Shown one piece after another: positions 10,416-22,204 of a stretch of 64,000 nucleotides of DNA. The stretch spans positions 9,460,174-9,524,173 of the forward strand of contig JAVTVX010000002.1 of assembly GCA_033439265.1 (NCBI GenBank). The letters are read 5' to 3'. Every line of letters starts with the position of its first letter. Position 1 is the first letter of the stretch. A program made the translations under genes and the position numbers. Origin of the DNA: Dillenia suffruticosa. Taxonomy: Eukaryota; Streptophyta; Magnoliopsida; Dilleniales; Dilleniaceae. Under the pieces are notes generated by a model. That model ran no database searches, was not told the origin of the DNA, and was given only the letters and a program-made list of their open reading frames with translations.

Positions 10416-13400
10416 TGTTATACCCCGACCCGCAGATCGAGCACGCAAACAAACCGCCGTGATTTCTCGAGACATAGGTATACCCTACTTGCACATCGAG
10501 GTGACGCAAGGCTAAGTACTTAACCAATATTAAGACCCTACTTGATTTCCTAAGTCAATCATGCAGTGGAAGATTTGAAAAAGAAAATTTTTAGAAACTT
10601 TCTTTAAAATATTTGCCTTCAATTTACATATAATATTTATATGCATGGTCCAATCATAAACAAAGATAGATATGAATACTTACCCAGTAGCGTCTCTCAG
10701 TAGAACTTGTAGATCAGTACCCCAAAGTAAATCAAGTACAGTATAAGCTAAAAATTTTAAATATGAGGCGGTGAGTATAATCCACATACTCAGTGAGTGA
10801 GGTGTAAGAACTATATAATGACAATAAATGAATTTGTGAGAGTGACAAGTTAAATAGTCATTTTCAAATTTATATTCATTTGTAACATATCGTATCATTC
10901 AAAATAATACGCATCCTTATCATAATTATGCATCATGGGGTATCAATCAGTAATAAAACGTATTATACTCATAGTTTGGCCTAATTAGGGTAAAATCCAC
11001 CAAGAGGTCATCACAATATCATAAAAATGAAACATATATATATTTTCCTTTTTAACCCCTTCCCATGGTGTTGACACGGTCCTCACAGGTGCTCGTCTAT
11101 TGGATCTGTTAGGCAGAGTCAGGGGGCTCAAACCTCTACTCTCGTGTTACCCCACCACATCACCCTATCGGGTAAACGCTCAATACCATGGCAGGAAGTA
11201 CGCTATAGCTACTATGCACCATCCCATAATCATACACATGTGCCATATGTTATCATTCATAAATTTTTACTCGTAAAAGAAAAACATGGCACTATCAATC
11301 ATCATAATATCATGATGCAAATTTTCACAGAATATCATCATTTTAAGACATGTCACAAATACTAAATCATTTTTAAATCACATTTCAAAATTTATTTATA
11401 AAAATCATGATCAAACTATTTTTTATTTAAAGTTAGAAAGAGTTCGTCCCACTCACCTCGACTGCGGAGGGTACACTACTCCCCCTAACTATCATCGTTT
11501 CTTGAATTAGTCACTCCTCGTACGAAAGCATAATCCTACACCTAAGTTAAACAATATGTATCATTTATCAATTAAATTACTTCGACAATATCATATCACT
11601 GGATTACAAGATGCATATAGAAATGTTCTCTTTCATAAGGTTAAATCTCAAATTCCATACTTGGATAAAAATTCCTACAAAACCTATCGCACGCAAGTTA
11701 GTAAGATCATGATATTTTCTAAAATCTTGATCGGATTCAAATGATTCAAATTGTCTCTTAAAGCTAAGACATATATCTCTAACGTTTGTGTTCAGACCAA
11801 CTTCAAATTCTGAGCACACAAATTTAAAAAATTTTATACATTTTTCAGTCTAAATTCCTAAAATCAAATATACACAGTTTTGGAAGAATTTCCATACTGT
11901 GTACTTCTGTAATTTAAGTGATTCTTATTTCAAATTGAAGATAAGAATAGATCTAAAACTTTCTAGTTTATACCATCCTTAGATTTTAAATGCATAATTT
12001 TATAAAATTCCATTTTCATCTCAGTTTCAGTTTTAAAATTACTTCTGCACAGTTTTAGTAAAAGTACCATAATATTCTGCATACAACTCCAATTCAATTG
12101 ACTTTATCTCAAATTAAAGATAAGACAGAGATCTAAAACTTTCATGTTTAAAGTTTCTCCAAATTGTAAACAGAAAATACCTCAACAATTTACACAATAT
12201 ACTAGTCGTACATAGAATATGAAACAAAGTTGGTGAAACATGCTAAACTTCAAAAAATCACCAAAAATCGATTCTTTTATGAAATGCTTCACGTAATATA
12301 CTATTTTAAAGCTTATGAAGTTTAGTTTATAGAGAAATAAATGACTTATATTTTTGATTTCTACAAAATGAGATATCATAAGAATACTATACAAGACTCA
12401 ATCTAGAAATCAATATCTAACATGCTAGTATAGATACCATTATAACTACTCATCAAGTAATCAACTCTTTATACAAGTTAAAACATGTTACCTTCTTTGT
12501 AAGATCTCTTGTTAACAATAAACACCAATACTCCCTTTGAATCCTTGAATTTTTTAATTACTTTAGCAAAATCAAATCACCATCAACATGAATTTTTATA
12601 CAACACTTCGAAACTTTCAATTCAAATTCAAGAATTCCAAAAAATGTTCTTACCTCTTTGGCTATATGGTTGAACTCAAGATGGATATGGAGTCTATATA
12701 TTTCATGCAAGGGGATTTGAATGAAGAAAATGAGCCAACTATTTTCCCAAGCAAGTTCTTTTATAATTCTAGCAAAATATCCTTGACCATTGGATTATTC
12801 CATACATCATCTCAACCTTCCTCTTGTCCTAGCACTTAAACCATGCAATTGTTGATTTAAGCAAGTTCCATGCACTCCATTAGGTGTCTTGTTGGATGTC
12901 CATGTCAAGAGGAGAGGTGTCACAAGCTAACACAAACTATTCTTATTAAATTTTATCCATAAATTTCCATTCAATGAGTTTACTTGAATGTGGAACAATT
13001 TTATGTGGCCACTAATCAACCTTGTTGGGCTCTTGACAAATCATTTGACTCTAATTGTCCACCCTTGAGTGGTTTGCAATTTAGTCCCTCAATTTTTCTT
13101 AATTGCATTTAGACCTCTAACTTTTAACAATTTGCATTTTTGGTCCCTATGAAATTTTGTTCGAAATTCCTTAAAAATGTGAAATTTATTTAAGTGTGTA
13201 GGCCTTTTCTTAACCATTTTTGACTTCTTAGGCCTTATCGGCGCATGCTGAGAAGGTTTTCGGCTTATCAATAAAATTTTCAGTTTTAGCGATTTTGAAG
13301 AGAAATCTCAAAACAAATAAATAGATAATTAAAATTTCATTTTAGATGTCCCAAAAGGATGTTAATATATATAGAACCATGAGAGATGGTACATGATACA

Positions 13401-13429
13401 CAGTCGCCGAAAATCAGTATTATAATACA
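10416..13429 (-). mobile_element. Long LTR D1 (family D), probably solo or truncated
   Basis: Plus-strand left end is TGTTATACCCCGACCCGC, similar in plan to family A (TGTCACGCCCCGACC). The right end is near GTATTATAATACA at 13429. The last ~350 bp match, in reverse, the sequence starting near 63395 (D2), including ccaaaaggatgttaatatat and the aggccttttcttaacc block. The 5-mers outside the chosen ends (ATATG and TCATC) do not match, so the ends may be slightly misplaced or one side deleted. No PBS follows the left end. Two to three copies of a short module shared with families A and B are present (about 11690-12170). Confidence 0.65.
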
Positions 13430-13653
13430 TCATCGTAGCAGCAATTATTTTTGTTTCTTAATTTCATTTTAGCTAAATATAAGGTAATTAGCTGTATTCC
13501 AAAATGTTTTCTTGTTTCTAATCCTGTGATTAAGAATAACATGGGGTACATTAAAAATGGTGATACTTGATTTCTTTATTCGTTGTTCTTTTTCCATCAA
13601 GATTCCTTCACTTATATTTCATGTCATAATAAAGATCCAAACTTTTTTTGCTT
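13430..13653. other. Spacer hosting element C
   Basis: AT-rich sequence with no gene or repeat that I can identify. With the sequence after 22205 it forms the pre-insertion target of element C. Confidence 0.5.
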
Positions 13654-13658
13654 CCTCT

Positions 13659-14500
13659 TGATGGAGGTGATTTTTTACCCCCACTGATACTTGCTCTTCG
13701 ACCCAAACGGGAGCTTATTATGAGAGTATTCATCAAATCTTCTCAGGTGACGTACTTGCAAAAACCCCATTGAGGATTTCCCAACAGGGGGACTCCGATG
13801 CTCAAGTTAGTAAAAGTAGATAAGATAGCCTATAGGTTTTGCCTTGTATTGTCCCCTTGTGATTTGTGTATAGTTGGCCATGGATGTGGCCCTGTATGTG
13901 ATGTATTTATACAAAAAGAGATAATGAACATTTATAATTGAGTATAGAGTCATACCCGAATGTATAGAATGGGACAAAAAGCCATACCTCTTATGGTGTA
14001 TAAATGGGTATGAAGCCATACCTCCAATGGTAGAGAATTGAGTTGTCTCCTCATGCCTCCAATATGTGTATGTAGGAGAGGGAATAATGTGTGGTTTGTG
14101 ATTGTGTAGTTAAGGAGAAATTGTGTTGTATAGGGTTGAGAGTGTATCCCCTTTTGCCTTGTATTAGATTTTGTCGAATGGGTTCCCCTTCCTCTATATT
14201 TATAGCCTCCTAAGAGGCGTAGAAAACCCAAGTTTCCGTTTGTGTGATATCTTCCGAAATAGCATGGATCGTGGTAAAAAATTTTTAAAAGATTTAGAAT
14301 TCTTTAAGATTAAGGAAGTTTTAGAATTTTAGAAAGGTTTACTTTCTTATTGAGAGTACAAGAGAATTATGGATTAAGGAAGGTTTGAACTGGTCAAGAA
14401 TTACCTTCCATATCGGATGATATTAAGAGATTTGAAATCTTACAAGAATAAGAAATCTCACAGAAATAAAGAAAGTTCCCTGTTAAACTGAGTACTATCA
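13659..14500 (-). repeat. 3' LTR of element C
   Basis: 842 bp from TGATGGAGGTGATTTTTTAC to GAGTACTATCA on the plus strand. A minus-strand TATA box lies at 14196-14205, within GGAGGCTATAAATATAGAGG, and is shared with the other LTR. Confidence 0.9.
14196..14205 (-). promoter_or_regulatory. TATA box in the 3' LTR of C
   Basis: CTATAAATATAG on the minus strand, preceded by GGAG and aligned with the same block in the 5' LTR at 21915-21925. Confidence 0.6.
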
Positions 14501-14516
14501 TTTGCCCCCACTCCTA
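14501..14516 (-). other. Polypurine tract of element C
   Basis: On the minus strand TAGGAGTGGGGGCAAA directly precedes the TG of the 3' LTR. This is the position and base composition expected for the plus-strand primer of a Ty3 element. Confidence 0.8.
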
Positions 14517-15550
14517 ATAGCATTTTGAAAAAACAAATCGTATTAGGAATAGAGTGAATTGGTAATTCTCATGGGGTATTCTTCATGTACTTATTTTAAT
14601 CATGATGTTATAAGAAGTCATTTTTATACCAATAAAATGTATCCACTGAGGAGTGGGATAGCAGAGGATCCTGTGGGCCAAGGACTAGAGCAATCGAGCA
14701 ACCGAGGATCAACTACCTTTCTGAGGAGGTAAGGCTTAGGGGGTCAAGTAGCACAATGTAAGGTGCTAGTTTGAGAGAACACTTAAATGGGGAACCGAAA
14801 GGGTACTGAATTGTTCATGGGCACTTAACCCGGTTGGGCCCTTCATGAAACACATAAAATAAAGATGACTGGGATGTCGGGTAATCTAGATATTGTGTGA
14901 GCCAAGTATACTCAGAGAAGATGGTCGAACAAAGTGTACCTAGTGAGATAAACGACTAATCGAGAGGTCGAGCAGCCGAGAGGTTACTCTGTGAGTTTTG
15001 TGAAGGGTATTGAACCTATTGCATAATGTGAATTATTTCCATAGTAATTGAGAAGGTTGAGGGACCTGAGCTAGATTGTTTGATTGAGCAGTGGCAGAGA
15101 GTATAGAGTGGTTGTGTTATGAAAAGCAGAAGTCAGTTGTACTTAATCAGATTTTGGGCAATGTCCCAGTGGTGTGCTAGAGGAAAAGAGAGATCGAATA
15201 AGAGAGGATAACAGATGTTGCTTTGAAAGAGATGGGTTGTTTGGAAGCTAATGAAGAGTCTGTGCTTTGTTAGTGTGACGAGCTTTTGATGAGTGTAAAA
15301 GGTCAGTGATGCCATGTCGATTATATTTCATTTGTATGATGTATAAGAATTTATAAAAAAAATGCTTGGTGGTTGCCATTATGTAATGAACTTGCATGAG
15401 ATATAAAAATTTAATCAATAAAAAGGTAGATTGTGCTGATAAAGTGACCTGAGTATTGAGTTGTCTCAAAAGGTCTTGCATGAGAAGAGGTGTTAGAACC
15501 TTATCTTGTATCAGAGCTGAGAGACCATTAAGTACCGGAGCCAAGAGAGT
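14517..15550 (-). other. Internal untranslated region of element C
   Basis: Purine-rich on the plus strand, with many GAGA, CCGAG and CGAGCA words (for example 14640-15000). Short minus-strand frames of 60-100 codons occur but show no motif that I recognise. Confidence 0.5.
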
Positions 15551-15591
15551 ATATACGGAGGTGATATTGCAACGAGCATGATGTAGTGTCG

Positions 15592-15830
15592 AGAGAAAGG
15601 GAGTTGGACTCCTTCCGATACAATATTAGCCAAGTTAAATAGAAAAACCAATAAAAGGGGAGTTAAATCCTGTTCGGACACTGGGGCCCACATTATATAG
15701 AAGATCAAGAGAAAGGGAGTTAGATCCCATCTTGGACGTTAGGGCCCATATAGAGAGAAGAGAGTTAGATCCCAACTGGGGTGCTAGGGCTCGTATGTAA
15801 ATAGAAAACCGAGAAAAAAAGGTGCGGAAC
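15592..15830 (-). repeat. Degenerate ~57-bp tandem repeat in element C
   Basis: Units contain GAGAAAGGGAGTTRRATCC and then a GGGCCCA-like word. Their GAGTT positions at 15601, 15660, 15717 and 15762 are 59, 57 and 45 bp apart. The units are diverged, so this array is older or less homogenised than the 56-bp array next to it. Minus-strand frames at 15511-15949 are read from these repeats and are not convincing proteins. Confidence 0.75.
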
Positions 15831-15914
15831 CCATGTCGCATCGTGAAGCTGAGAGAATGTCCCTGGCTTTGCACCAGGAGACTATGGAAGGATTGCACCG
15901 TAAATGTGTATAGC

Positions 15915-16200
15915 GTACCAGACATTGTATTAATGGTACTCAGAGGCATTTCGCCTTGAATATAAGTAATGCACCAAGCGTTGTGCTAATAGTACTTAAA
16001 GATGTTGTGTCTTGAGTGTGAGTAGTGCACCAGACATTGCACCGATGGTACTCGAAGGCATTGTGCCTTGAATGTGAGTAGCGTACCAGATATTGCACGA
16101 ACGATACTTGGAGGTGTTACGCTTTGAATGTGAGTTGCGTACCAAGCGTTGCACCGATGGTACCCGCAGGCATTGCTCAGAGGTGTTGCGCCTTGGATGT
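15915..16200 (-). repeat. 56-bp minisatellite in element C
   Basis: The word GYACCA falls at 15915, 15971, 16027, 16083 and 16139, exactly 56 bp apart. Each unit also holds an ATTG(C/T)-rich block, TGGTACT-like and GCCTTGAATGTGAGT-like words. At least five units are present, each differing by several substitutions. Tandem repeats between the coding region and the 3' LTR are known from Tat/Ogre-type elements. A 143-codon minus-strand frame across it reflects the fact that 56 is not a multiple of three and stops are few; I do not call it a gene. Confidence 0.9.
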
Positions 16201-17379
16201 GGAATCTTTGTGAGGTGTGGAGGCAAGAAATTGTATCTACAAAAGGAGAGTGGTGGACTATAGCCTTATGGGCATAAGGCCCCGAACCGAGATTAGTCAA
16301 AATGTAATGAAAAAGTAATAGAATATGTGGAATTGAGATATTATTATAGAAAATTGACAAAGTAGTAGACAGTGGACAAAAATTACTAGACTGAGTCCTT
16401 CGACAGATCCAAGTCACAGTTGATCACTCTGATGCTGAGAGAATATTGTCTCTTGGGCTGTTGATTGGCAAAGGGGTGCTCTAACTATGTTATCACCAAC
16501 TGAGAATTGCTTTTGTTCATTGTTCGGTCAACAAGATTAAAGCAATACGAAGAAGAGTCACAGTTTGTAAAATAAAGACATTATTTATATGATAATCGTA
16601 AAACAAGATTCAATATTAGAATGACTAGTTAAGAGTATTGAAGCACTGTCAGAATAATAAGCTGTGAATAGGAATTATTAAACCAAGAAATTCATCAAAT
16701 CTAGATTGTAGTGCTTTGGTGCCGAGAGGTATGCTGAATTGTCGTTAGCCAAGATATAATTAAAAAGTGACAGGGTATGTAGAATATGAATATTATTATC
16801 GCGATAGACATAAAGCGAGATTTCAGATGAGAGCAATTTATTAACAATACTAAATCATTGACAAAGTAATAGTAGGCTGTGAATAAGGACTACTGAATAA
16901 AGGTTGTCGATGTCAAACGAACTCATTGGGAATGTCCACCCTATGGGTTTAAATATTTGGAATTTTGTTTTGTTAAGATAATGTGTTCAGTGATGTGCAA
17001 GGAAGGTTAGAAATATTAGAAATTTGAAATGTTCACAAATATGAGATATAATATATATTGGGTATAATATGGTTAAATAGTTTGAGTTGCATGGTGATAA
17101 TAAGCTGTTTTGATGAGATGGTGAGCCAAGGTTCAAATCTAGATGACCACATTCACAACCACCAAGGATAAATTTCACAAGGGTGCAAGGATGTACTGAG
17201 AGCAAGAATAATGGCAATCATTGAGTGAAGGATGTGCTGAGAGCAAAGTTTCCATTTGCAAGGAAATTGATGTAACAAGGGATAATGTACCGAGAAGTAG
17301 TGACATGTACCGAGAGATACTGGAGAAATTAATACAATAGAGAAATAGAGTAACACTCCTAGAGGCAATAGTCACGAAG
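16201..17379 (-). other. Internal region of element C up to the A2 insertion
   Basis: No protein motif is seen. A ~60-bp block is repeated in diverged form: agtaatagaatatgtggaattgagatattatta near 16310 and gtgacagggtatgtagaatatgaatattatta near 16770, both followed by a GACAAAGTA/ACATAAAG word. These look like further worn tandem repeats. Confidence 0.5.
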
Positions 17380-18949
17380 TGTCACGCCCCAATCCACAAT
17401 CGAAGGCCGTGAACAGCCGTCCATTACCTCGTATGCTGCCCATCACATGACATGCATACCAAGGCAACAAAGGCTAACATCTTCACATGTTTAAAACTTG
17501 TTTTTCCTCAAAATATAATTTCCCAAGTAAAAGAAAGTAAAATGCATCCCTTTACCTCAATGCAAGAAGGTACAACAAATTTTGAGAGTTTCAAATTTAC
17601 AAGTTACATAATACAATTACAGTCATCCCATAAATTACATATATAGTCATTCTATAGACCTCTAGTTTTTACATTATCCAACTTCATCAGGGAAAAATGG
17701 CTAATACCTACCCAAGGCTCGGCATCTCCAAATGTATACCCAATGTGTCGAATGCCTCTCGACACGTGTCCCTGCCGAAACTATGTATGTCATCATGGAA
17801 AATAAGGGGTGAATATTATGGGAAAATACTCAGTGAGTGAGGAGATTGACATTATGTTCTTAATAACATGTGTGAGCACGGAGTGTCAAAGTACAGTTTA
17901 AGACATAATGATATCAAAATCAAGTATGGCATTGCTATAAATCAGATGACCATATATTATTCATCATAATATTAATATATGCATCCATTTACATGTCCAA
18001 ATCATTTAGAGCTTGCCAATAAACTATTTCCAGTAAGGTCTACCATGACCAAGGGCGGGCGCATTGGAGGTTTTTCATACAAGTATAAACACATTTAGCT
18101 TTCTATCCTAATGTTGCCCATGAGCCTCATCAAAGGCTAGCCCATGTGTTCGCACACATACATAATCAACCATATACAGAATCCCACCCGATACTAGACA
18201 ATGATGTCACACATGTTCTCTCCGATTTGGTTCAATCGGCCGCAACTATATATATGATGTTTGGGGGATACCTCCTGCAGAAGCGTATCCGGACACAATG
18301 GGTGCCTCTGCCAATGCCCTTCGTAGCTACAGTAGTCCATCAAGGACATCATCACATCAAGTCCACCAAGAACATTATCACATCATCACATCATAAGTAG
18401 GCATTCGTCCACACATTTCAATTAAACCATTTCAAATTCTTGTGCCAATGCAATGGAAGTATATAAATCATATCAAGTTTCTAAAAGAAATGGCATGATG
18501 TTGTTTCAACGAAATTCATGGATGCATATCATCTAAACAAATCATTTGAAACACTCCTATGATCACAAAGATAAGCATCATAAAATATAAATCAAATGTC
18601 ATACTTTCACATATGTCATTAAATATGTCATTCGAAAAGTTATAAAATATAGATTTTTATTCAATAAAAAACAAGTGTCAAAGTCCCACTCACCTATACG
18701 GGAGGGTATGTCACTCCCTATAATGTACCATAATGTGTAGGAATGTGCTCTCCTCGTTCGATCACCAAACATGTCACTACAATGGTAACACGACATACAT
18801 AAATAAAATCAGAAAAAGCTAATGTTAGCAATTAAAAATTTACATTGCCAATTTACGGTTCTCCCTAAAACTTCTTATACATAACTCACTATATATATAC
18901 ATATATGTCTCCAAATTATGTGTCAAACTCATTTACAATCTTTACCACA

Positions 18950-19680
18950 TTCTACAACCATTACAAAATCAATACACATTCCACAATTTCCTTACATTCT
19001 CGGCAACACACCAACCTAATACACATCTCATCCTATCACCTTAGCACACATATACACTATACATGTTCACACACCCAAATCAATCACCACTTGTACAAAA
19101 ATTCTGCACACAAGATGACTCTTTCTCCTTACAATCCACCCTTCGGTTAGTATGAAAATAACCTCACCTCCATCATCTTTAGTGTAGAAAATTTCTGCAT
19201 ATAATGTGCCTCATTCCTTGGCCTTTAAAGTAACTTTCTTGCACACTAACATCCAATTGTTTCCGACCAACAAACACTCTGTTTTTCCCCTGTTTTTCAG
19301 CCCATTTGCACATTACAAATTTACAATTTTTCACTCAATCTTCTGCACATAAGCTTCCCCAAATGCAGGACACATTTTCAGCTCACAATTTCACCTTTCT
19401 TCCATCCAAATTCTTGACCAAGCACTACAAATTTCTGCACACTTTTCTCAAATCATTTCAATCAACAAACATACACATATATTCATCACTTTTGCATCCA
19501 AATTCTACACACACATCATTTGCAACAATTCCTCAAAATTTCAGCTCATCACAAACACATTCCTCCTCAAATTTTTGGCCACACAATGTACAAATTTCTG
19601 CACACTAAAATACCACAATGGGGGACAAAATTCTGCACACAAAATTCTGCAGACACTCCTCATACTTCATTGTCCTAGGC
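18950..19680 (+). repeat. C/A-rich stretch with recurring TTCTGCACA word inside A2
   Basis: The words AAATTCTGCACAC and ATTTCTGCACA occur repeatedly with irregular spacing. Two plus-strand frames of 81 and 100 codons are rich in His, Thr and Ser because of this composition. I treat them as non-coding. Confidence 0.6.
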
Positions 19681-20617
19681 TTTAGGTGATAAAAATCATG
19701 CTAGAACATCAAATTAAATCATTCATACAAGGTTCTAAAAAATTCTGCAAGGTGCAGAATTTTTCTTACCTCAAATCTTGATGTTTCAAGCTCAAATCAA
19801 GTCCAATCTTCAAGGAACTTCTTTCCTTCCTAATTCCTAACTCTCGGTCAACAAAATTTCACCAAGTTAGACATCTCCTCTTGGCTCCAAAATCAAAGTA
19901 TGTTGTGTTAAGGTTTTAGGGTAATGAATATACACAAAATTTTCAAAGAATGGTTTGAAGAAATCATACTTTTCTTCAAGAATGTAGCTCAAGGTCACCC
20001 TTGGATTTCACTTTGCAACACTCCTCCTTTTGTTCCAATTTTGGATATGTTGTAATTGGACATGAGAGGAGTTGATTTATGTAAAAATATTAGGGGTGTT
20101 TTAGGAAAAATTTTGGATCTCTCACCTTAAACTCACAGCCTTGAGAAGAAGATGGAGAGTTTCTTCCTTGCTTCCTTGGACACTCACAGTTTTGGAATGG
20201 AGAAGAATGCATTAGTGTTTGCTTTTTGTTAATTGCTCCAATCAATCCTAGCCATTCAACATTTGTGAGATAAATTCTTAACCCTAGGATTATTTTGTCA
20301 CACAAGTCATTCTCTTTCTCTATCCCACGTTTTCACTCTCTTTCTCATACAACAACTCACTTTTTCTCACACTACAAGCACATGTCTTCATTAAATGCAT
20401 GTCTCCCAACTACCATGATCCAAGAGTTCACCAATTTTGATCCTATTCCAAGTTGAATCCTCACCATTGGTTGATTTTCAAGAAAACCCATTTTTCCATA
20501 CAATGAATAGTGTCTTGTTTCCTATTAATTCAATCCAATGATCGACATTAATTAATCTTATTTTAATTCAATCTCTACTCTTGGATTACTCTTTAAATTC
20601 CAAAAAAAAAATCTCTC

Positions 20618-20641
20618 CTCTCTCTCTCTCTCTCTCTCTCT
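20618..20641. repeat. (CT)n microsatellite in LTR A2
   Basis: About twelve CT units after an A-run. It occupies the same relative place as the CT run in A1. Confidence 0.9.
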
Positions 20642-21127
20642 TTCTACAGTTTTGGGGAATTTATTGATTATTTCTAAATTCTTGTTAATTGCCAATAAGT
20701 CTCTTGACTTATGAAAATTACATTTTAACCCCGAAAATTTTCAAAATTTTAAGTTAGACCCAAAATCTCATATTAGGTCTAATTTAATTTATTGCGTGTC
20801 AAATCATGATCGTTTTATCTTTCCGGGACATATTCAACCCAGTTGGGGTTTTATCAATGATTTTTCAGAAAAGTAGCGATTTAACTCTACAACACAAGAT
20901 CTACTAAATTTCGAGACTCTTATACACTCTAGAGTCATCCTTATTATTATTGGACCATCGGTGGTTATTTTAAAAATTTTGAGTTTTTGGTGATTTTGGC
21001 CGAAATTTTCGAGAGTGGTTTTAACGGAAAAATTTCTTAATGGATTTTCTATATGAAAATATGAGTAATAGTATATATACAATGAAGATAAGTACAATAG
21101 TGAGTATACTGAAATATCGGTGTTACA

Positions 21128-21343
21128 CAAAGAGATAGTAGAGGTGTACAAAGATAGAGATCAAACTAAGTTTAGATATACCAAGCAAATAAATTCTCAT
21201 AGTAAAAAGTCAAATTCTACTATGCTCTGAGTATGTCACCCCTATTATGTTTGGCTTTAGAGACATCACCTCCGTGATAACATGGTGCTAAGAGGGAGGA
21301 AAAGAAGTAGGGTCTGAAATTTTTATGGTTGTCAATCTGTCAT
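21128..21343 (-). other. 5' leader of element C
   Basis: The short stretch between the PBS and the A2 insertion. There is no start codon with a long frame; it is interpreted as untranslated leader. Confidence 0.55.
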
Positions 21344-21361
21344 TTCCCACGGACGGTGCCA
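21344..21361 (-). other. Primer-binding site of element C
   Basis: The minus strand reads TGGCACCGTCCGTGGGAA, two to three bases after the 5' LTR. It closely resembles the TGGCGCCGTCTGTGGGAA-type site found in plant Tat-like and small non-autonomous LTR elements. Confidence 0.8.
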
Positions 21362-21364
21362 ATC

Positions 21365-22199
21365 TGATAGAGGTGATTTTTTGCCCCCAGAGATACCTGC
21401 TTTTCGAACTGAATGGGAGGCCTATGCCAAGAGTATTCACTGGATCTTCTTGGGTGGGAAACACAAGCAAAAACCCCTCCAGGAATAGCTCGGTAGGGGG
21501 ACTCCGACACTCAAATTAGTAATAGTAGAGAAAATAAAAACTAAGAATAACTTATAAGTTTTGCCTTATATTGTCCCCTTGTGATCTGTGTATAGTTGGC
21601 CATGGATGTGGCCCTATATGTGATGTATGTATACAAAGAGAGATAATGAATGTATATAATTGAGTATAGAGTTGTAGTGAATGTATAGAATGGGACATAA
21701 AGCTGTTCCTTTGATGGTGTATGATTGGGTATGAAGCCATACCTCCAATGATAAAGAATTTAGTTGTATCCTCATGCTTGCAAGAAGTATGGGTGGGGAA
21801 AGGGAATATTGTGGTTGTGTGGTTGTGATTATGGAGAAATTGTGTTGTATAGGGTTGAGAGTGTAGCCTCTTTGGCCTTGTATTAGATTCTGTCTAATGG
21901 ATTGTGCTTACTTTGTATTTATAGCCTCCCAAGAGGCGTAGAAAACCCTAGTTTCCTTTTGTGTAATGTCTTCCAAAATAGTAGGAATTGTGATCAAAAC
22001 TTGTAGAAGATTTAGAATCCTTTGAGGTTAAGAAAGTTTAAAATTTTAGGAAGGTTTACTTTCTTATTGAGAGCACAAGAGAATTAGGGATTAAGGAAGG
22101 TTTGAACTTGTCAAAAATTACCTTTCTTATCGGATGATAATAAGAGAATCAGAATCTTAGGGGAATAAGGAAAGTTTCCTGTTAAACCGGGTACCATCA
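21365..22199 (-). repeat. 5' LTR of element C
   Basis: 835 bp, TGATAGAGGTG to GGTACCATCA on the plus strand, homologous throughout to 13659-14500. Its outer end is followed by the TSD CCTCT. Confidence 0.9.
21915..21925 (-). promoter_or_regulatory. TATA box in the 5' LTR of C
   Basis: Minus strand GGGAGGCTATAAATACAAAG, aligned with the 3' LTR TATA block. Confidence 0.6.
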
Positions 22200-22204
22200 C
22201 CTCT

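Larger units (their letters stand above)
17380..21127 (-). mobile_element. Solo LTR A2 (family A) inside element C
   Basis: Plus-strand ends are TGTCACGCCCCAATCC and ATCGGTGTTACA. Flanking 5-mers are CGAAG (17375-17379) and CAAAG (21128-21132), one mismatch. The halves of element C continue on either side, so A2 came later than C. At 3748 bp it is the longest family A copy. It shares with A3 the block CACTCAC...GGGAGGGTA followed by CTCCCTATAAT/CTCCAATATTA (18689 and 61217). Between 19080 and 19660 the word TTCTGCACA recurs about seven times; this part is not evident in A3 and may be an expansion. No coding region of its own. Confidence 0.85.
13659..22199 (-). mobile_element. Complete non-autonomous Tat-like LTR element C (with solo LTR A2 nested in it)
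   Basis: Identical 5-bp duplications CCTCT flank the element (13654-13658 and 22200-22204). LTRs are 13659-14500 (3') and 21365-22199 (5'), with TG...CA ends. A PBS follows the 5' LTR and a purine-rich PPT precedes the 3' LTR, both correct for the minus strand. Without the A2 insertion the internal region is only about 3.1 kb. It has no recognisable protease, RT or integrase; it carries purine-rich leader sequence and tandem repeats. The two LTRs differ visibly over their whole length (I judge roughly 15-20% by eye), so the insertion is old. It would have depended on proteins from a related autonomous element. Confidence 0.88.

Noticed and set aside
10416-13429. D1 as a solo LTR with TSD
   Set aside because: The flanking 5-mers ATATG and TCATC do not match, so I do not claim a target duplication.
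15915-16200. CRISPR-like regular spacing
   Set aside because: Units are contiguous 56-bp tandem copies without unique spacers, inside a plant retrotransposon.
15635-16417. Minus-strand frames of 104 and 143 codons in element C
   Set aside because: They run over the 57-bp and 56-bp tandem repeats; length is due to repeat composition, and no retroelement motif is present.
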